Below, piece after piece: positions 6,273-12,751 of a stretch of 14,697 bases of DNA (its first letter is position 1; each line of letters starts with the position of its first letter). The position numbers and the translations under genes were made by a program. The notes under the pieces were generated by a model. That model was not told the origin of the DNA. It worked only from the letters and a program-made list of their open reading frames with translations, and made no database searches. This DNA comes from an uncultured Clostridia bacterium (GTDB lineage: Bacteria; Bacillota; Clostridia; Oscillospirales; QAKW01), in NCBI GenBank assembly GCA_944387905.1, contig CALXGU010000018.1, forward strand, positions 1 to 14,697. The letters run 5' to 3'.

Positions 6273-7832
6273 TTATTTTTTAGCTCTGCATTCGGCTACA
6301 GTCTGATCAAATTCGTCCAGTATCTGTTTGTCAGGCTTTTTCGTCAAAAGACTGACAGCGATAAGTACTATAAGACCGACCAGGAACGCCGGCAGCAGCT
6401 CATAGATCGCAAATACTCCGCCGAGTTTTGAGATGCCGTATTTCCAAATGAAGACCATAGCTCCGCCTGAGAGCATGCCCGCAAGTGCTCCCCACTTTGT
6501 GGAGCGCTTCCAGAACAGAGCCGCCAGCATCACCGGTCCGAACGACGCGCCGAAGCCCGCCCACGCGAAGGAAACGACTTTGAACACAGAAGAATCCGGG
6601 TCTCTTGCGAACAGTATCGCAAGTACTGTTATGCCAATTACCGAAAGACGGGCGATGAGCATGGATTTTTTGTTGGAAAGCTTGACGGAAAAGAAGTTTT
6701 CGCAGATATCGTTTGTAACTCCGCTCGCAGCGGTCAGCAGCTGAGAGTCGGCGGTAGACATAGTAGCCGCGAGAATGCCTGCCAAAATGACTCCGGCACT
6801 GAGCGCGAAGATATATCCGTATTTGCTTATTGTCTGAGCTATTTCGATTATGACCGTCTCTTTGTTGATATCGGCGGGGTCATTGATGACAGCTGCCTGT
6901 ACAAGCGCGTAGCCGGTGATGCCGATAAGCACGGCTATACCCATTGAGATGATGACCCAGACAGTAGCGACGCGTCTTGAGGTCTTAAGTTTTTTCGCGT
7001 CCTCTATAGCCATGAATCTGAGCAGTATATGCGGCATGCCGAAATACCCCAGACCCCATGCGAGCAGCGAAGCTATCGGCAGAATCCCGAACGGCACCGC
7101 AGTACCGCTGGACGCGTCGTAGTACGAGTTCAGCGACAGATATCCGGGCAGAGCCCTGACGCTTTCTATAATACCGTCAAAACCGAACGCCGCGTTTTGT
7201 GCGCTGCCGGTTGCCTCGCCGAAGCCTATCACCACAATAAGCGCCAGCGTCATCACTATCGATTGCACAAAGTCGGTCGTGCTTGCCGCAAGAAATCCGC
7301 CCATGACGCAATACAGACAGATGATGACCGCGCAGACTGTCATGGCAGTGAGATAATCAATCCCCAGAAACGTGGAAAACAGCTTTCCGCACGCTGCAAA
7401 TCCCGAGGCGGTGTACGGAACAAAGAAAATTATAATGATAAGCGCGGCTATAAGACTTATAATGTGCTTATCGTCTTTGTAGCGCTTTGAGAAAAATTCG
7501 GGAATGGTAATGGCGTTGATTTTATGGGAATAAATACGAATGCGCTTGGCGACAATAAGCCAGTTGAGATATGTACCGATCGCAAGACCCAGCGCAGTCC
7601 AGGTCGGCTGAGCAAGACCTGTCAGCATGGCAAGACCGGGCAGACCCATAAGCAGCCATGAGCTCATGTCCGACGCCTCGGCGCTCATTGCCGTTACAAA
7701 CGGGCCCAGCTTTCTGCCGCCCAGATAAAAGTCGTCGGTGCTTTTGTTCTTTTTGGAACAAAGCCAGCCGATTATCAGCATACCGATAAGATATATGCCG
7801 ATGGCGATAAGAATCAGTACCGTGGATTTCAT
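6273..7832 (-). CDS. putP: Sodium/proline symporter PutP
   Basis: A 519-residue SSS-family (LeuT-fold) secondary transporter with about 13 hydrophobic membrane segments; it takes up proline together with Na+. The N-terminal block DDFYLGGRKLGPFVTAMSAEASDMSSWLLMGLPG is the PutP signature. D55 and S57 fall at the same positions as the E. coli residues tied to Na+ and proline binding. MST at 358-360, in the eighth-segment region, matches the second Na+ ligand area. TDFVQ (186-190) and GLGYFGMPHILLRFMAI (260-275) are also typical. Start ATG 7832 has GGGGGAG (7837-7843) 4 nt upstream; the longer frame from 7889 would begin inside the promoter. In the stretches I read, AUA is a minor isoleucine codon (5 of 20), unlike tsaD and polA. 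It may supply proline as an osmolyte or as a Stickland-type substrate. Confidence 0.93.
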   Translation of the reverse strand: MKSTVLILIAIGIYLIGMLIIGWLCSKKNKSTDDFYLGGRKLGPFVTAMSAEASDMSSWLLMGLPGLAMLTGLAQPTWTALGLAIGTYLNWLIVAKRIRIYSHKINAITIPEFFSKRYKDDKHIISLIAALIIIIFFVPYTASGFAACGKLFSTFLGIDYLTAMTVCAVIICLYCVMGGFLAASTTDFVQSIVMTLALIVVIGFGEATGSAQNAAFGFDGIIESVRALPGYLSLNSYYDASSGTAVPFGILPIASLLAWGLGYFGMPHILLRFMAIEDAKKLKTSRRVATVWVIISMGIAVLIGITGYALVQAAVINDPADINKETVIIEIAQTISKYGYIFALSAGVILAGILAATMSTADSQLLTAASGVTNDICENFFSVKLSNKKSMLIARLSVIGITVLAILFARDPDSSVFKVVSFAWAGFGASFGPVMLAALFWKRSTKWGALAGMLSGGAMVFIWKYGISKLGGVFAIYELLPAFLVGLIVLIAVSLLTKKPDKQILDEFDQTVAECRAKK

Positions 7833-7865
7833 TTTTCTCCCCCTGTTGAATAAAGTTATTATAAA

Positions 7866-7893
7866 ATTATATATAGAATAAAAAAACATTCAA
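7866..7893 (-). promoter_or_regulatory. Sigma-A promoter for putP
   Basis: Read on the - strand, TTGAAT (7893-7888), a 16-nt spacer and a perfect TATAAT (7871-7866). The predicted start near 7859 gives a leader of about 27 nt that carries the GGGGGAG ribosome site. This lets putP be transcribed separately from the PHP gene 68 nt upstream. Confidence 0.7.
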
Positions 7894-7900
7894 TATCAAA

Positions 7901-8590
7901 TCAATACGGATCAAATACCTCTGTGCCGTCAGTCACCTTGAACCGTTTAGATGAAAGCACCCGGATCAGCTGAGAGTTTGAGGTTATGGGTCTGTCAGTC
8001 AGGATTCCGGCGTTTCTCATATAGTCGCTGTTGTGATAATCGGAGCCGTAGACTGTCAGCATACCGAATTTTTTCGCCCAGACCGCGGCGATATCGTTTC
8101 TTGAGTCGTGGGTCGTGCAGAAATTTCCCGCTTCTATGCCGTCCAAGAGCTTGGGGTCTGTAACGGTCATGTTGTTTCTGAACGGGTGCGCCTGAAAAAC
8201 AAGAGCGCCGCAGCTTTTAAATACCGGATACAGCTGTTTTATAGTCTTGTCCATGACGTTGCCCATATTCAATATGAACTGCTCGTCCAGACCGTAAATC
8301 AGGTAATCGTTCATATTTTTTCTGACCCGCAGTTCCATACCGCACAACACCGTTATTCTGCCGTTTGCATATTTTTTGGCGCGTCTGTAATCATCAAGGT
8401 AGATCTCGGCGGCCTGACGGTAGTCGCAGTCCTGCGGCACAATCGTGTCAAACAGCGTCGGGCTCATATGATTTGTGATCACGACAGTCGAATAACCGTG
8501 TTCTATATAATGCTCTATTGTCTCCTCTGGCTCGGTATGCGCACAATTACTTGCCGGAGACGTGTGCACATGCAGTTCGGATTTAAACAA
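7901..8590 (-). CDS. PHP-domain phosphoesterase (histidinol-phosphatase / TrpH-like)
   Basis: A 229-residue cytosolic PHP protein, a trinuclear-metal phosphoesterase fold. Metal-ligand motifs appear in order: HVHT (H7, H9), TNH (H41), GMEL (E86), QAHPFR (H135), GIEAGN (151-156) and GSDYHN (D184, H186). The set is complete, so it should be active. The substrate is unknown; the family includes histidinol phosphatase, 3',5'-nucleoside bisphosphate phosphatases (TrpH) and oligonucleotide phosphatases. No his genes are nearby. The start is TTG at 8590: it immediately precedes the conserved FKSELHVHT and has GAGGTG (8604-8599) 8 nt upstream, while the only nearby ATG (8609) is out of frame. It has its own promoter, divergent from pgeF. 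No terminator separates it from putP. Confidence 0.88.
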   Translation of the reverse strand: MFKSELHVHTSPASNCAHTEPEETIEHYIEHGYSTVVITNHMSPTLFDTIVPQDCDYRQAAEIYLDDYRRAKKYANGRITVLCGMELRVRKNMNDYLIYGLDEQFILNMGNVMDKTIKQLYPVFKSCGALVFQAHPFRNNMTVTDPKLLDGIEAGNFCTTHDSRNDIAAVWAKKFGMLTVYGSDYHNSDYMRNAGILTDRPITSNSQLIRVLSSKRFKVTDGTEVFDPY

Positions 8591-8611
8591 AATAATGTCA
8601 CCTCAGCATGA

Positions 8612-8640
8612 ATTATATAACAGCTTAAAATTAAAGTCAA
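8612..8640 (-). promoter_or_regulatory. Sigma-A promoter for the PHP gene
   Basis: On the - strand: TTGACT (8640-8635), exactly 17 nt, then perfect TATAAT (8617-8612). The predicted start near 8605 places the GAGGTG ribosome site at the very 5' end of a leader of about 15 nt. Confidence 0.8.
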
Positions 8641-8645
8641 TGTTA

Positions 8646-8674
8646 TTGAAATATTGCAGCGGGTAATATATAAT
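8646..8674 (+). promoter_or_regulatory. Sigma-A promoter for the pgeF operon
   Basis: TTGAAA (8646-8651), exactly 17 nt, then perfect TATAAT (8669-8674). The predicted start near 8681 coincides with the AAGGAG ribosome site (8681-8686) of pgeF. The -35 box lies 5 nt from the -35 box of the divergent PHP promoter. Confidence 0.8.
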
Positions 8675-8692
8675 AATAAAAAGGAGAAAACT

Positions 8693-9538
8693 ATGACCGA
8701 CAGCTTTTATTTTGACAATACCGGCGGTGTTGTGACGCTCAGGTGCCGCGCTCTGGACAGCGCGGGCTTCGGCAGGCACTGCTTTACAACGCGTATCGGC
8801 GGGATCAGTACGGGACATCTTGCGTATACCAACCTGTCCTTTTCAAGAGAGGACAAAAATACGGTGTATGAAAACTACCGCCGTGTTTTTGACGCAGTCG
8901 GCATAAAACCGACTGCGGTCCTGTCCAATCAGCAGCATACCGATATCGTGGCGCAGGTGACAGAGCCTGAGTCAAGTGAAAACTTCACGCCGGTCGAAAC
9001 CGCAGATGCGGGTACCGGTCTGAGGTTTTTTGTGAGCCGTACCGCCGCGGACGGATTAGTGACAGACCGAAGCGGGATATGTCTTGTGACGTTTGTGGCG
9101 GACTGCGTGCCGATAATTATCGCAGACCCCGTAAGACGCGCGGCGGCATGCGTGCATTCCGGCTGGCGCTCAACGGCGCTGGGCATCGGCGACGCTGCCG
9201 TGAGGAAAATGCAGGCCTGCTTTGGCAGCAGACCTGAGGACCTGATAGCGGCAGTAGGTCCGTGCATCGGCCCGTGCTGCTATGAGGTGGGCAGTGACGT
9301 ATATGACGCGTTCGCGGCGCGCTCTGAGCTGATGCGCGGTTTTTTTGCGCCTGCGCACGGCGGCAAATATATGCTTGATATGGGCGCGGCAAACCGGTTT
9401 GTGCTTATAAGCGCCGGGCTGAGGCCTGAAAATATACATGTCAGCGGGCAGTGTACCTGCCATAACAGTGAGCTGTACTATTCACACAGAGCGACAAAAG
9501 GAAAGCGCGGCAATATGGCCGCAATGATACAGATATGA
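8693..9538 (+). CDS. pgeF: Laccase-domain purine nucleoside enzyme / peptidoglycan editing factor PgeF (YfiH)
   Basis: A 281-residue protein of the DUF152/YfiH family. Members (bacterial YfiH/YlmD, human FAMIN) act on purine nucleosides as phosphorylase and deaminase; E. coli PgeF also prevents misincorporation into peptidoglycan. The Cys-His2 metal site is present: H82 in SNQQHTD, C138 in ADCVP and H155 in HSGWR. The block GPCIGPCCYEVG and the C-terminal CTCHNSELYYSHRATKGKRGNMAAM are also diagnostic. ATG 8693 has AAGGAG 6 nt upstream; an in-frame ATA-rich extension from 8654 would overlap the promoter. It is the first gene of a four-gene operon, and its stop overlaps the next start (ATGA). 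In other Firmicutes it often sits near division genes; here it does not. Confidence 0.9.
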   Translation: MTDSFYFDNTGGVVTLRCRALDSAGFGRHCFTTRIGGISTGHLAYTNLSFSREDKNTVYENYRRVFDAVGIKPTAVLSNQQHTDIVAQVTEPESSENFTPVETADAGTGLRFFVSRTAADGLVTDRSGICLVTFVADCVPIIIADPVRRAAACVHSGWRSTALGIGDAAVRKMQACFGSRPEDLIAAVGPCIGPCCYEVGSDVYDAFAARSELMRGFFAPAHGGKYMLDMGAANRFVLISAGLRPENIHVSGQCTCHNSELYYSHRATKGKRGNMAAMIQI

Positions 9539-11001
9539 AAAAAACAACCGCTTTTATACTGATAATATCTTTACTGCTCTGCCTGCCGGGCTGTGAGGCT
9601 GTAATAGACCCGCAGTCTTCGGTGCTGGGCGCCTACGGTCAGAACGAGCAGGAGACGGAGACTGAGACAGACGTCAAAAAGACTGAGATGTCTGCGCTGT
9701 ACTACGAGGATATGGACACCAATCCCGTCACGACCGACTGCTATGCCAACAGCGAGCTGCTGAAACTGGTATACAGTCCGCTGATACGCACCGACGGGAA
9801 CTTTAAGCCTTACTGTGTGCTCGCGCAAAGCTATGCTCAGGACGGACTCACCGTCACGGTCACGCTCAGAAGCGACATAGTGTTTTCCGACGGAACACCC
9901 GTCACGGCATCAGATGTGGTCAAAAGCTTTGCCGCCGCCGAGAAAAGCAGTACGTCGCCCTATAACCGTCAGACAGACCTTTTTGAACGCTATTATGCGC
10001 AGGATGATCTGACTTTTGTATGCGTATTAAAGGACAGTGTCGCTGAAAGCGGCGCGCTGCTGGATATACCCGTCATGAAAAACGGTGAGAGCGGTATCGG
10101 ATGCGGGCCGTATGTGTTTTCCGAGATAAACGGCAAAGATGTGCTCGTTGTAAACGATAATTATTACCGCCGCGCAAACGTACCCGTGATTTATCTTACC
10201 GAAACAAAAAATGATGAAAATATAACCAGTCTTTTTTCTGCCGGAGAGCTTGATATAATTCTTGCAGCGCAGAGCAGCAGCCTGTCTCTTACATCGCTCA
10301 GAGACTATTCCATAATAAGCTATCCGTCCAACAATTTGATATATATCGGAATGAATTTTGCAAACGAAAAGCTTGCTGATCCCGCAGTTCGGCAGGCACG
10401 ATGGTCGGCGCTCGACAGAGAGAGGCTTGCCGCGCAGACGCTTGTCGGATTCGCAGACGCGGCTGAGTATCCTGTCAATCCCAACTGGTACCGTATGCAG
10501 GGTCTTGGCGTCTCGGATCTTCAGACGGACGCCGCGTCCGTTTTCGGACTTTCCTTCAGTCTTTTGATATCTTCCGGCAGCGACTTGAACGAGGCTGTTG
10601 CGGGCAGCATAAAAGAGAGCCTTGAGCAGTGCGGAGTCACAGTATCGATAGAATCGGCGCAGCCGGCTGATTTTGAGGCGCGGATACAGAGCGGACAGTA
10701 CGACATGTATCTTGGCCAGACCGCCGTATCCCGGACGATGGATCCGACATTTTTATACGGTACGGGCGCTGCAATGAACTATTCCGGGTTTTCTAACGCG
10801 GATCTTGACACGGCGTTTGACAAGTTTGAACGCGCAGATATTACGCTTTTGGAATATCTTGATCTGTTTTGTCAGTACATGCCGATAATTCCTGTGGTAT
10901 TCAGAAAAAACGTGATCTACTGCGATAAAAACATCACCGGCTTTACTCTTCAGTCGCCCTGGAACAGCCTGGGAGACTTTGTATCGGTGGTGCTGACATG
11001 A
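9535..11001 (+). CDS. Extracellular solute-binding lipoprotein, family 5 (peptide/oligopeptide type), orphan
   Basis: A 488-residue exported binding protein. A lipoprotein signal (MKKTT, hydrophobic 6-17, lipobox LPGC with Cys20) should anchor it to the outer face of the membrane. An acidic linker rich in Glu and Thr follows (37-52). The family-5 (OppA/DppA) signature is LVYSPLIRTDGNFKPYCVLAQSY at 78-100 and LRSDIVFSDGTPVTASDVVKSF at 111-132. The C-terminal half has typical SBP features (NLIYIGMNFAN, AAEYPVNPNWY). Ligand class is normally peptides, nickel or murein peptides; the actual ligand is unknown. No permease or ATPase gene lies in the window. The ATG overlaps the pgeF stop by 4 nt and lacks a good ribosome site, so translation is probably coupled. 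Confidence 0.85.
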   Translation: MKKTTAFILIISLLLCLPGCEAVIDPQSSVLGAYGQNEQETETETDVKKTEMSALYYEDMDTNPVTTDCYANSELLKLVYSPLIRTDGNFKPYCVLAQSYAQDGLTVTVTLRSDIVFSDGTPVTASDVVKSFAAAEKSSTSPYNRQTDLFERYYAQDDLTFVCVLKDSVAESGALLDIPVMKNGESGIGCGPYVFSEINGKDVLVVNDNYYRRANVPVIYLTETKNDENITSLFSAGELDIILAAQSSSLSLTSLRDYSIISYPSNNLIYIGMNFANEKLADPAVRQARWSALDRERLAAQTLVGFADAAEYPVNPNWYRMQGLGVSDLQTDAASVFGLSFSLLISSGSDLNEAVAGSIKESLEQCGVTVSIESAQPADFEARIQSGQYDMYLGQTAVSRTMDPTFLYGTGAAMNYSGFSNADLDTAFDKFERADITLLEYLDLFCQYMPIIPVVFRKNVIYCDKNITGFTLQSPWNSLGDFVSVVLT

Positions 11002-11540
11002 TGACGGCAGAATCTGTGATAGAGCTTGCAAGGCACAGCAAAAGGCGGCCTGTGATAATCGGGATAGACGGGATGTGCGCGTCGGGCAAGACGACGCTTG
11101 CCGAAAAGCTATCGGCAAAGCTGTGCGCGCCGGTGATACATACCGATGATTTTTTCATACCCGCAGAAAACCGCACTGGAAATGAGCCGTTCAATATAGA
11201 CCTTGAGCGGTTTACGGCTCAGGCGGCAGTGCCTATGTCCGAAAACGCCGAGTTCGATTACGGGGTGTTTGACTGCTCATGCCAGAAAATAACGTCCGTG
11301 CGGCATGTGCAAAAAAGCAGATTTTATATAGTGGAGGGCTGTTACAGCCTCTGCCCGCCGCTTGCCGGTATATATGCCGTAAAGGTGTTTATGTCGGTGA
11401 GTCCCCGGCTTCAGCTGCAAAGGCTTGAAAAGCGTGAGACGGCTGAGTCGCTCAAGGCTTTTAAAAGCAAGTGGATACCGCTTGAAACAAAATATTTTAA
11501 GGAATATAAAATAAAAGAAGGGTGTGATATTGTTCTATGA
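10998..11540 (+). CDS. Small uridine-kinase-like P-loop kinase
   Basis: A 180-residue P-loop NTPase. Walker A is GMCASGKTT (G25 to T33, K31). HTDDFF (48-53) matches the Asp-rich substrate/metal motif of uridine kinase and phosphoribulokinase relatives, and VEGCYSL (112-118) matches the Walker B-like strand. The C-terminal block FKSKWIPLETKYF (155-167) followed by CDIVL is one I associate with a small clostridial family usually annotated as uridine kinase or (d)CMP kinase. It is about 30 residues shorter than typical Udk, so the phosphoacceptor is uncertain. Start may be ATG 10998 (ATGA overlap with the previous stop) or ATG 11001; GGTGG at 10986-10990 could serve either. The stop overlaps the next gene by 4 nt. 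Confidence 0.75.
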   Translation: MMTAESVIELARHSKRRPVIIGIDGMCASGKTTLAEKLSAKLCAPVIHTDDFFIPAENRTGNEPFNIDLERFTAQAAVPMSENAEFDYGVFDCSCQKITSVRHVQKSRFYIVEGCYSLCPPLAGIYAVKVFMSVSPRLQLQRLEKRETAESLKAFKSKWIPLETKYFKEYKIKEGCDIVL

Positions 11541-12640
11541 TGACAAAAAGGGATATGTGCTCAGACAAGGTGTCGCTGCTCGGATTCGGGTGTATGAGAT
11601 TTCCCGTAAAGGACTCAAAGATAGACCGTCCGCGCGCCGAGCAGATGCTCAGCTATGCGTATGAGCACGGAGTAAACTACTTTGACACCGCATATCCGTA
11701 TCATGACGGAGAGAGCGAGGAATTTGTCGGAGAGTTTCTGTCAAGGCTTCCGCGCGACAGCTATTATCTTGCCACAAAGCTTCCGATGTGGGCGGTAGAC
11801 AGCCGCGAAAAGGCGGTGGAGATATTTGAGGAACAGCTGAAAAAGCTGAAAACCGACCATGTCGATTTCTATCTGTTCCATGCTCTCAGCCGTGACAGAT
11901 TTGAGCTTATAAAAAAGCTGGGACTGTATGAGCTGTTTGACGAAATGAAAAAACAGGGACGTATACGTCATCTGGGTTTCAGCTTTCATGACAGCTATGA
12001 GGTGTTTGAGGATATCATCAACTATCGGGACTGGGATTTTTGTCAGGTCCAGTTCAACTATATGGACACCGAATACCAGGCGGGGCTGAAAGGCATCAAG
12101 CTCTGTGAAGACCGTGGGATATCGGTAATAGCGATGGAGCCTATCCGCGGCGGTTCGCTTATCAATCTTCGCGATGATATAAAAGCGGTGTTTGAGGAGC
12201 ATGACGGCAGGTCTGCCGCGGCGTGGGCGCTGGGCTGGGTCGCAAGCCATACCGCGATAAAAACCGTGCTCAGCGGAATGTCGGACATGTCGCATGTCGT
12301 TGATAATGTAAATACCTTTGATGATTTCAGGGTCTTCGACAAAGAAGAACTTGAAACGGTGCAGAAGGTCGCCTCTGCTGTCAGGAACTCGAGATTCAAC
12401 ACATGTACCAAGTGCAGGTACTGTATGCCCTGCCCGGCAGGAGTGGATATACCCGCGAATTTCTCGGTGATGAACGAATACGCAATGTATAATGATATGT
12501 CAAAAGCGCTCAAGCGTTATACTGAGCTTGAGGGCAAGGCGGATAAGTGCATTGAATGCGGAAAATGCGAAACGCTCTGTCCTCAGCATATCTCAATACG
12601 AGAAGACCTGAAAAAAGCGGTTCAGCTTTTCAAAAAATAA
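11537..12640 (+). CDS. Aldo/keto reductase with C-terminal 2x[4Fe-4S] ferredoxin domain
   Basis: A 367-residue cytosolic oxidoreductase. Residues about 10-285 are an aldo/keto reductase TIM barrel: LLGFGCMRFP (14-23), FDTAYPYHDGESE with catalytic D50 and Y55, K81 in ATKLP, H115 in FYLFHAL, and GRIRHLGFSFH. The C-terminal tail carries two cysteine motifs, CTKCRYCMPCP and CIECGKCETLCP, which should bind two 4Fe-4S clusters. Such fusions are common in anaerobes and may pass electrons between ferredoxin and a carbonyl substrate; the substrate is unknown. The start is uncertain: ATG 11537 gives the ATGA overlap, ATG 11540 is next, and the nearest purine-rich site (GAAGGG) is about 15 nt upstream, suggesting coupled translation. 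It is the last gene of the operon. Confidence 0.9.
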   Translation: MMTKRDMCSDKVSLLGFGCMRFPVKDSKIDRPRAEQMLSYAYEHGVNYFDTAYPYHDGESEEFVGEFLSRLPRDSYYLATKLPMWAVDSREKAVEIFEEQLKKLKTDHVDFYLFHALSRDRFELIKKLGLYELFDEMKKQGRIRHLGFSFHDSYEVFEDIINYRDWDFCQVQFNYMDTEYQAGLKGIKLCEDRGISVIAMEPIRGGSLINLRDDIKAVFEEHDGRSAAAWALGWVASHTAIKTVLSGMSDMSHVVDNVNTFDDFRVFDKEELETVQKVASAVRNSRFNTCTKCRYCMPCPAGVDIPANFSVMNEYAMYNDMSKALKRYTELEGKADKCIECGKCETLCPQHISIREDLKKAVQLFKK

Positions 12641-12648
12641 AAAATCAC

Positions 12649-12664
12649 CGCTCCGTTTGGAGCG
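12649..12664 (+). terminator. Short hairpin after the aldo/keto reductase gene
   Basis: CGCTCC (12649-12654), loop GTTT, GGAGCG (12659-12664): a perfect 6-bp GC-rich stem starting 9 nt after the stop. The following TCGTTTC is a poor U-run, so it may only be a partial terminator or 3'-end stabiliser. Confidence 0.45.
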
Positions 12665-12683
12665 TCGTTTCAAAAAAACAAAG

Positions 12684-12709
12684 AGGGGGACAGCAAAAGC
12701 TGTCCCCCT
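12684..12709. terminator. Strong intrinsic terminator between convergent operons
   Basis: A perfect 11-bp stem, AGGGGGACAGC (12684-12694) and GCTGTCCCCCT (12699-12709), with an AAAA loop. On the - strand it is followed by a T-rich run (complement of 12672-12682), which makes it a good terminator for the metallophosphoesterase operon. On the + strand a weaker T-run comes after ATAAAAG. Confidence 0.8.
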
Positions 12710-12751
12710 ATAAAAGTTTTTATCTTACCGCCTTGTTTGTCCGGTGATTTC

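Noticed and set aside
7029..7490. + strand ORF of 153 codons inside putP
   Set aside because: Antisense frame of a membrane protein gene, rich in Arg and His with no domain or ribosome site; a shadow of putP.
7833..7889. Upstream extension of putP by 19 codons
   Set aside because: It would begin inside the promoter, before the predicted transcription start, whereas ATG 7832 follows GGGGGAG and fits the family N-terminus.
12642..12750. Interpretation of the convergent junction as a MITE with 9-bp terminal repeats
   Set aside because: No target-site duplication is visible, the repeats run into coding ends, and the inside is explained by termination hairpins. Other genomic copies would be needed.
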